Source of the DNA: Ascaphus truei
Lineage: Eukaryota > Chordata > Amphibia > Anura > Ascaphidae
Direction of reading: 5' to 3'
Length of the DNA: 64,000 nt
NCBI GenBank assembly: GCA_036426205.1
Contig: WSYH01001919.1
Span: 1 to 64,000 of the forward strand
In this document: positions 55,961 to 64,000 of the stretch, in pieces
How positions within the stretch are numbered: position 1 is the first letter of the stretch
How the letters are laid out: each line of letters begins with the position of its first letter
Notes under the pieces: generated by a model
The model's input: only the letters and a program-made list of their open reading frames with translations
The model's database searches: none
What the model was told of the DNA's origin: nothing
Position numbers and translations under genes: made by a program

Positions 55961-56737
55961 TGACCTCCCTCTGGTTCTTGATCTAGTTACCATGTGACAG
56001 AGGCTTGCGGGGGAAAAAAGGATGTGACGTAGTAATTGAAAGCTTGTCACATGGAAACTTAGAGCCAATCAGAGTAGGGATGGAGTTCCCACGCACTGAT
56101 TGGGGGGGGGCGGGGGGCTACCATAACATGTGCGGGCGAGGCCAGTGTCTTTTCTGACGTCATCTAAAGGCAATTGAAGCAAAGCCATTCTGATTGGTGT
56201 GCGGTCATTGCCTTTAAGTGACGTCATCATTTTTTTTCTGCGGCAAAACACATGTTTTCAAGGACCAATCAGGTCCGCTGGGGAACCATGACGAAAAAAT
56301 GTTGACGGTCATACTGACTGCCGGCCGAGTTTTTATTAGAGCATTTGCCCGTTCTCAGGCAGCAGCAGAAACTTGCGCGCGCCGAGGGTTTTGCCGGCGG
56401 AGAGAAGCAAGCAGCAGAAGAGCGCAATACGTCGGGGGGGCGCCTCCCTCTCGCCACTTGACCTGGGTCCGCCGGGTCCACGGAACCACCTGCCGCCGTC
56501 CACCACAATCGCGGGAACACCAGGGACTCCCTCGGGGAGCCCTGGACGCGCGTGCAGGGGGGCGCAGGCTACGTGACGCCGTGACCGCCGCATCGGTGAC
56601 GACGGGCCACGCGAGGGGCGGCCAATAGCAAGCGGGGGAAGGACAAATCTCACGAGCTTGCGGAACCGGCCACACGTTAATTAAGTGTGTTGTTCGGTAG
56701 TGTAGGCCTTTTAAAAGCCTATTAGTTCTCATTTTGA
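55961..56737 (+). promoter_or_regulatory. Fold-back element centre, promoter-like, with GC-rich insert
   Basis: TGACGTCA lies at 56155-56162 and 56219-56226, CCAATCA at 56265-56271, and a TTTTAAAAG box near 56710. The order matches the minus strand of 11230-11790. Between about 56330 and 56690 this copy has about 350 bp of CpG-rich DNA that copy A lacks, itself with a GCCAATAG box. A promoter for the following frame is inferred. Confidence 0.45.
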
Positions 56738-56929
56738 AGCCAAGACGCCGCCCGGAGGAAAGGCCTCAGGGCCAAGAAAGAAAGAAAGAAGACCAGGCGT
56801 GGCCGACAGACGGGAGAGACCCATCCCCGCCCCGAACGGAAGGAGATAGAAGATAAGAAGGAAAAAGAAGAAGAAAAAGATGAAGATGGATTTACTAGTG
56901 AAGACCCGTGGATTGATTTGGATTTTTAG
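56738..56929 (+). CDS. Short basic-to-acidic reading frame ending PWIDLDF, copy B
   Basis: 63 codons are open after a TGA at 56735-56737, to a TAG at 56927-56929. The first part is rich in lysine and arginine (RAKKERKKTRRGRQ), the middle is KEKEEEKDEDG, and the end is PWIDLDF. No ATG opens the frame, so either it is an exon or translation begins elsewhere. In-frame agreement with 11290-11400 at GR, ERK, EDG and PWIDLDF suggests it was once coding. It resembles no protein I can name; a nuclear or nucleic-acid-binding peptide is only a guess from its charge. Confidence 0.35.
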   Translation, partial: SQDAARRKGLRAKKERKKTRRGRQTGETHPRPERKEIEDKKEKEEEKDEDGFTSEDPWIDLDF

Positions 56930-57009
56930 TTTAATGTTTATTATTTTATGTTTTGTTGATGTATGGGTTGCCTGATCGTGGATTGTTCGTGAGTAAGTGC
57001 GCCAAGGGA

Positions 57010-58040
57010 GTCGGGGGGGAAGAAATGGTAAGTGTAAGTGAACTAAAGAAATGTTTGTATTTTAACTTGTTAATTTTTTCAAAAAGGTTTTTAACATGTG
57101 TATTTTTTTTTCTGTCGGGTATATCATTTCTTGCCCACTGTATGTAGTATGTCTTATATGTCTGAGCGATATATACATACAGGGGAAGAAGTGATGTTGT
57201 TTTTAAAAGCTTGATTAGATTGTCGTTTAATTAATTTGCTAATGCGCTATGCTTATTGTGTCTTTAAAGTATTTTAAAATTAGATGATGAATTCATTGGT
57301 ATTGTATTGTGGGTTTGAGGGAGGTCAGCGATAGCCGGGTAAGTGAACTCTAAGAAATATTTTTACTAACTTGTTAATGTTTTTAAAAGCTTTTTTTAAC
57401 ATGTGATTTTTTTTTGTTGTGCGAATTCAATTTCGTGCCACTGATGTATGTATTATAATGCAAGAGAGATATATACATACAGGGTAAGAAATGAAAAATT
57501 GATGTTGTTTTAAAAGCTTGATTGATGTGTTTTTGAATTAATTTGTAATGCTGCTATGCATATTGTGAGTTTAAAGTATGTTTTTAAAATTAGATTAGAT
57601 GTATTCATTGGTATTTTATTGTTGTTTGAGGGAGGGTCAGGGGCAAGCCTGGTTTAAGGTGTATTTTGGTTGGTAAGTATATTTTGTCAAGGCTAAATTG
57701 TTTGCATCCAGGCCATGAAGTAGTTAATGGTTCATGTTCGTGATGGAGGTAGTGTGCATTGTTTAAGGGGATGTTAAATAATGAGTGCTAATTGATTTTT
57801 TGTTTACTGGCTTATTCATTTGCAGAATGTATATGGTTGATGCATAGATTTATGACATCATATATATGGAATGTGAGGTGTTGCATTGCTTTGTATGATA
57901 TAGATTGTGAGATCAGTTCAGGAGTTTATTAAAGGAAATTGATTTTAATGTATGTCTGTATGGAGAAGTGTTGGTTGTAGGACCAGTATGCTTTTGATAA
58001 CCCTTCACATTTATTTGTATTATGGGTTCATCGTGGGATG
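57010..58040. repeat. Fold-back copy 4, right inner arm with tandem units
   Basis: Complement of the arm at 1690-2280 and 9925-11200. A unit of about 310-320 bp is repeated (starts near 57030 and 57340). Each unit begins with GTAAGTG after a GGGAGGTCAGCGATAGCC-type end. It finishes with the TATCAAAAGC complement near 58000. Confidence 0.65.
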
Positions 58041-58059
58041 GGGTATAGAGAATAGACTG

Positions 58060-58296
58060 AGGGAGGGAGAGAGATATAGAATAGAGAGATCTAGCTATAT
58101 AGGAGATTAGAGATATAGTATAAGATAGAAGAGAGAGATGATAGATCAGATTATACCCAGAATAGATACTATATATCGAGAGATTATATATATATATATA
58201 TTACTGTATATATAGATAGAGATATTATATATAGATAGATAGATATAGATAGCTATATAATATATCATATAATATAGATATATATTATACAGTATA

Positions 58297-58327
<31 letters not shown>

Positions 58328-58362
58328 ACCAGTATATATATATATTATATATATATATATAG

Positions 58363-58394
<32 letters not shown>

Positions 58395-58400
58395 AGTTTG
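58060..58400. repeat. TA/GATA-rich microsatellite
   Basis: AGATAGAGA-type and TATATA runs for 340 bp, longer than the same spot in copy 1 (3400-3475). Confidence 0.85.
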
Positions 58401-58404
58401 CATG

Positions 58405-60255
58405 ATGAAGCCACTGTACAAATTCAAGGGTGAAGGGTGGGTGGGTGAAGGGGTGTGTATCGGGCCTATGTGGCGTAACCCCTAATCACCTTTGCGGGGT
58501 ATTATCTGATTAAGTGTTTAAGGGGTTGGTTAATTGACTTATCTGAATGTATTGCCAATGTATTGGCTTTGGTAGTCGCTATTGTATGTTGTGGGCAAGA
58601 CAAGGACTTGCTGGCGGACACTTCGAGTGATGACGAGCAGTAGTACTTTATTTATTTGTATATGCTAGTAATGTTTTTATAATGGGCCAATTAATCTAGA
58701 TCCATTATCTGGATATCGTATATTTGCCACATTAGTGTACTGTAGGGTTGGGGGGGAGGTGTTATGTATTGAAAGTATAGGCCAGGTTTTTATTTTTTTA
58801 CATTCAGGGTTGTTCAGTGGATTCTGCGTGGGAACCTCTGGAGACCACCTTGGTATATCGGTATCCCCAAGGTATCAGGCTGGTGGTTCCACGGGTGAAC
58901 CTCTTGCGGGGATGATGATGTGTGGTTCCACTTCTGGGGGGGGCAACGCGGACCCGTAGTCTGCGGGGATTGACGATGTGTGGGTCCACGTCTGTGGGGG
59001 CACACCCACCACCCTTGCCGACCCGTAGGTGCGGGGATGATGATGTGTCGGTCACACTCTGTGGGGCCCCGGACCACCATAGTGAGCACCCGTGAGGTCC
59101 CCAGACCCCCCAAGGGAACCACCAGAGGCCCCGCAGACACATGTGGGTCTGACCCGGGGCCCCAGGACCCGCGGGCCTACCGTGCCGGGACCAATTGTGG
59201 AACACGGGACCCAAGGAGAAACACCTGGGGGCCATGGTTGCTGGTGGGATACACAGCAGGCCTCCAGAACCTGTGTAAAAGGGCTGCTGGTAAACTTGTG
59301 GTCCGTCCAGGTTGCCCCGCCAGCCCACCGGGGACTCGCGTGTGGGGCTGCGTTAATGAAAACCCTGTATGTAAAAGAATAAATACTTGTTTTTAGGGGG
59401 GGCACTAGGGGGTGGGTAATGTATTATAAATAGAATGAGTGTTTATTGTGAGGGCTGGTATTGTTTTATTGTTTTTAGGGGGCGGTACTGAGGGGTGGGG
59501 GGGGGGTGGGGTGTTCCCCAACGGTATTTGGTGTAAAACTCCATTGTGGGTAGTGGTATAGTGGGTGGGTGGTTAGGCCCTACGGGTGGGGGGGTTAGTG
59601 TGGAGGAGGGTTATGTAGCGTCACCGGAGTGGTGGGGAGGGGGGTTAAACCACTAATGACATGTAGAGGTAATAACGCGAGGTGGATGAAGGGGTCACTA
59701 GAGTCACATTACTTTGCTATGTTTTCATTTTTTTGTCTCGGTTTTGCAGCAAGCAGCGGAGGGGCCGTGGGTTAGTGGGTAGTGGGTGTGGGTGTGGTTA
59801 TTTACACGGGATACCCCTCCCCAACATTTAATTTACAGTACAAGCACTCACAGAAACACAGGCAAGCAGATTTTACTGACAAACTAGGGGGAGGGGGTGG
59901 GGCTTACACAGATTAGTCAAAGCAGCGGAATTTTAGCAGGACACAATAGGGGGAGGGTTTTTTACATAGATTACAGTGAAGGCAGGAAGCTTCACACACA
60001 ACACATAGGGGGGGAGGTTTTTTTTTTACATAGATTACAGGTGAAGGCAGGAGCGGCAGGAGGTTTAAAACACACAATTAGGGGGAGGGTGTTTTTTACA
60101 TAGATTACAGTGAAGGCAGGCAGGTTAAAACACACAATAAAAATATGTAGTCATGTATTTTATATGTGTATGTATTTTTAAATACACAGGGGGTGTACTG
60201 TATGTGTTTATTGCAATGTTTATTGGGGGCAATCAAAAGTCCCCAATAAACATAT
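58405..60255. repeat. Fold-back copy 4, right arm
   Basis: Parallels 3480-5240: type A palindrome 58478-58531, 55-bp minisatellite 58905-59095, type A palindrome near 59645-59697, and a minisatellite of about 55 bp at 59870-60140. Frames such as 58804-59328 on minus come from the GC-rich minisatellite. Confidence 0.7.
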
Positions 60256-62035
60256 ATCTGCCTTCATTGCTCTTAGGGCTATAGCTAAGGTAATGAAGCA
60301 GCATTTCTGAATTTTTATAAATTGTGCAGGAGCAGGGGGTCCCCTGAGCGCATTTAATTCTGGCTCAAGGGAACCCCCTGCTCACTGTACAATATTATTA
60401 AAAATACAGAAATGCTGCAATTACCATAGCCACATAGACCCGCCCAAGTAAGGAATGAGGTTTATTTATATATATTTTAATATATGCTACATGTGCAGAG
60501 GGTCTCGGAGCCTGAACAGCGTGGGTTCAGGTCCGAGGGACCCCCTGCCTCCCGAGTGACAGGACCCTTTAGGGGGTGCGGTATCCCTCTGCTTGGTTTA
60601 CAGGGCCACGGTTGTCACGTGCATCGGGACCTTTTAAACCAAGCAGAGGGGATACCGGGGCACCTCATAAGAGGGCTAATCTCGGGGAGCCAGGGGGGTC
60701 CCCCGACCTGAAACCAACGTGGTCAGCTCCGGAGACCCTGCACATCTACACGATAAATAAAAATGTATTTCAAATGTTATTTATTTATATCATTATTTAT
60801 TTAGATTTATTTATTTATTTTTTGGCGGCTGCTGTGTGTATTTTTGGATCGTGGTTGCTGGGTGGCGTGCCAGGGGTAGTAGCCCCAACGGTGGCTGTTC
60901 GGGCTTGCGCGGGGGTTAGCGGGGGGCTTTAAACCCGTTTGAACGTAGCGGTATTAATGCTACGGACGTTGGAGGGAGTTTAGTGCCACCCGAACAACCC
61001 CCCGCAAGTCCTAAACGCACACCAAGGGCCAAATCCCCCCCCCCACACCCCCCCAAACCCCCCCCACCACCCTCTAACCCCACCCCCGCTACCCACAATA
61101 ACGTGGCCACGGTGAGTTACCCTTCATTTGCCTTAGCGGCTATCCGACATGGTAATGAAGCGGGCCATTTCGTATTTTAATAATATTGGGCAGGAGCAGG
61201 GGAGTCCCCTGGCAGCATTAATTCTGGCTCAGGGAAACCCCACTGCATCACTGTTACAATATTATTAAAATACAGAAATTCACTCCGGTACATTAGCACA
61301 TAGCCCGCCTATGGTAAAAGACGACTTATTGATTTGTGTGTTTTATTTATATGTACATGTGCCAGAGGGTCTCCGGAGCAGAACCGCTGTGGGTTTAGGT
61401 ACGGGGACCCCCTGCCTCCCGAGATACAGGCACTTTAGGTGGGTGCCGGTACCCTCTGCCTTGGTTTCCAGGCCGGTTTCACGTGATCGGGACCTTTAAA
61501 CCAAGCAGAGGGATACCGGCACCTCATAAAGGGGGCTCTGCGATCTCAGGGAGCAGGGGTCCCCCGACCTGAACCAACGCCGTTCAAGATCCGTAGGACC
61601 CCCTGCAAATCTACACTATAAATAAAAAGGTATTTCAAATGATTTATTTATAGTCATTTATTTATTTATTTATTTTTAGATTTATTTATTTATTTTTGGC
61701 AGGCTGCTGGTGGTATTTTTTATTGTGTTAGCGCGGGGTGGGTGAGGGGGTATAGCCCCACGGTGGCTGTCTGTTTAGGGCTTGGCGGGGTTAGGGAAGG
61801 GCTTAAACACCTTCATGACCGTAGCGGTATTAACTGCTACGGCCGTGAAGGGGTTAAGTGACACCGCAACCCCCCGCCCCGCAAGTCCTAAACTCACACC
61901 AAGAGCCAAATACCCCCCTCACCCACCTCCGCTTACACACAATAAAGCAGGGCACGGTGAGTAAACCCTTCATTGCCTTAGCCTAACAACGCGGTTCAGC
62001 TCCGGAGACCCCCTGTTACATGCTTACAATGAATA
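60255..62035. repeat. Fold-back copy 4, right end modules
   Basis: B (60255-60440), C (60480-60752), degenerate A (60928-60983), B (61130-61312), C (61345-61618), A (61803-61857). The order is the same as 22560-23870. At about 61985 it jumps into the last bases of a type C module before family D. Confidence 0.7.
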
Positions 62036-62117
62036 AAAAGGATACAGTATTATGTTAGGGGTGATAGGGGTCGTTGTTATACAGCTAGATATATTATATA
62101 ATGTTATTATATATAGA

Positions 62118-62355
62118 TACTGAAACCATTCAATTCAGAATTTATGCCATCTGGCGGACACGGAAAGCATTGCACGCCTAGTTAAATCCGGAACCATATT
62201 AATTATTAACACATCCAACCAGGCAGCCGGGCATGCGCCTGGTTGGGAGGCAAAGGAGCCAGCATTGACTCCGTAGTGGGTGGAAAAGTGTCACATTCCA
62301 GGACATGCCAGTGGTTCATGCCAGGTTATAGTAAGAATAAAGCGACGCCCAGCAG
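62118..62355 (+). repeat. Repeat family D, single copy
   Basis: Matches 24083-24310 and 25221-25445 with scattered indels. Here only one copy is present. Confidence 0.65.
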
Positions 62356-62429
62356 TAACTTAATTTTCTCATATGTAATGCTGTTATATAGAACAAAATT
62401 TCAGAATTTCCACACAATATAAATCATAT

Positions 62430-63010
62430 AAATGAGAGTAAGGAGTTCCTCATTAAGTCTCTTGGCAACACAGTCAGGGTGAAATCCACTGGTTTTCTGT
62501 CTGTAATAATAATTGTCTATATTTACACCACTAGAAACCCATTGTTATTTTCTGGATACCCCTGATTTCCAAACCAGAGGCGACATATTATGTGTGTTAG
62601 AAAGTCTAATGCTACTACACTGTAGTGTTTCCATGGCTTTATCTTTACAGCATTATGAGACGTGTTTGCAAGACATTTCTTCATAATTCCCTGTTGTCAT
62701 TCCCAACATATATTAAAACCGTATGGGCACATTAAAATGCAGAGGACAATTCCACAGTAAACAATTGATGAACCTTTTTATATAGTAATTGTTGTCAGGC
62801 TGAGCCAGCCCATCCCAACTTTTTTTGGTTTATCTTCATATATTAACAGGCCTTTACCACTTTCCACGTGGCAAAAGATCCACCAGTAAAACTTCAATTT
62901 ACTTGGTGGATTTACTGAAATACTAATGGACAATGGTGGTGCAAATTCTAATGACCTTCATTACAGTCATATTCACACTATGACCAATACATTTTTAGAC
63001 AGATATTGGT
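62430..63010 (-). pseudogene. Penelope-like GIY-YIG relic, second copy
   Basis: Parallels 25535-26110 on the minus strand, with the complement of the WISTLN end at about 62445-62495 and the linker hairpin CCACCAGTAAA at 62880. Extra single-base indels relative to the first copy disrupt the frame further. Confidence 0.6.
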
Positions 63011-63014
63011 CCCT

Positions 63015-64000
63015 AGGCCAGAATTTACAATTGCTGCTTTTATGCAACCCCAATGATTGATTCCACTGTAATGTATGTTGTCTGTGGATATAACATACAT
63101 GTACTGTAGGTTGATTCTGCACCAAGTGGCAGTTGGTAATAACGACAAGATATATGGTGTGGTGAGTTACAGTTTATAACTGTTAGAAATTTTAGAGCTT
63201 GACTTGGTGTGGTTTGATTTCCTTACACAGTAATTTATTGCCATGGTCACTGAAAATGTCAGGCAGATTACCAGAGATTGGATTCTGTTGGACAAGGGAT
63301 AGAATCCAATCTAGAAAGAAATGGTTGCAGATTTTAGCTTTGTCCGTGTGGTGTTGGGAATAGTGGATTATATTTAGTGACTTGGAGGTTGTCCGGACTC
63401 TGTTGTTTTTTAGGGTCCGAGTCCATTTAAGGTTGAAATCCAAGACAACATTCAACCCTTTCACATTCAGGTAGGAATAAGTGCCAGTAAGAAAATGAGG
63501 ATATCATAAGGGTTTGTACTGGGTCTTAGATGGATAGTAGATTCCATCAATAAAAATAGGCTAGAAAAGTTGGGAGCTGTAACTTGTCAGTTACCAACTA
63601 CATTTTTTTCGATTTCCAAAAAGTATAGGCGTTGGGTGGGCAATTTAACAGCTTAAATTGTAAGGTTACTCTACACAGAATCTAGAACCCATATGGGTAA
63701 AACCCCTAAAATGAATACCTGAATGAAGAAGATGGCATCAGGGAGTTTGAATGGTCATGTTCGATAGAATTCTGGCTTTCGACTAGGAAAAGCCACCATG
63801 ACCCAAGTTCAATCCAGCTTGGGGCAGGCTTTTCACAATATGATATTGGTGACATATAGCCATTTGTGGCATTATCAGAGGTGATAACAGAGTTTGAAAT
63901 AGGGAAGGGCCCTCGTTTGAATTAATATCCCCCGCTAAAGAGGTGAAGTTAAAAAAGAAGTGTGAGTATGTTTGCAAGCCGCAATCGTTATGTTTTATCC
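63015..64000 (-). pseudogene. LINE 2A-like / AP endonuclease relic, second copy (window edge)
   Basis: Parallels 26115-27080. NNRVRTTSKSLNII and NHFFLDWILS are in one frame at 63290-63410, and SLAGDINSNEGPSLF lies near 63900-63945. The latter shows the 2A-like DxxxNxGP arrangement with the proline before GP replaced by glutamate. It runs off the window. Confidence 0.65.

Overview
The window looks like repeat-dense, intergenic DNA from a vertebrate, most probably an anuran amphibian. The species cannot be fixed from the sequence. I infer this from the mix of Penelope-like elements, an L1/Tx1-type ORF1 with zinc knuckles, a CORE/MIR-type SINE, Ty3/gypsy remnants, a possible Harbinger relic and families of TTAA-bounded palindromes. 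No intact host protein-coding gene, rRNA or tRNA gene was recognised. Most long open frames lie in tandem repeats or LTR-like DNA.

Layout. 1-5400 is a composite fold-back element: nested palindromes and minisatellites arranged as two inverted arms. 5400-11790 is a second, noisier copy of one arm, interrupted by a hammerhead-ribozyme repeat and an ORF1-only retroelement (6718-9480). It ends in a promoter-like centre. 11790-21650 is mostly unassigned DNA with a possible Harbinger relic and a nearly pure poly-G tract. 21655-27080 holds the end modules of the fold-back element, then a Penelope GIY-YIG relic and a LINE endonuclease relic. 27085-39000 carries a GC-rich MITE, an LTR-type element with a 24-bp minisatellite, two more Penelope fragments, LTR-like DNA and an intact hammerhead. 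39000-51800 has a CORE-SINE, gypsy LTR and integrase remnants, several inverted repeats and a second intact hammerhead in a ribozyme-bounded monomer. 51930-62040 is a further fold-back copy containing arms and centre. 62040-64000 repeats 24040-27080.

The most interesting system is a repeat family whose monomers are bounded by type I hammerhead ribozymes about 396-397 nt apart. The ribozyme is complete at 38251-38326 and 51425-51506 (minus strand), with GACC/GGUC stem II, a GUC cleavage triplet and a tiny self-complementary stem III. A divergent subfamily keeps a self-complementary stem III with different bases. Together with the Penelope relics this resembles Penelope pseudo-LTR or retrozyme biology, but in an arrangement I do not recognise.

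The second point of interest is the fold-back element centre (11230-11790 and 55960-56929). It has CRE and CCAAT motifs upstream of a short, in-frame-conserved basic-to-acidic reading frame ending PWIDLDF.

Caveat: 5400-7100, 9200-11150 and 52000-64000 differ from their sister copies mainly by scattered 1-3 base indels. This suggests uncorrected long-read sequence, so frameshifts there may be artefacts.
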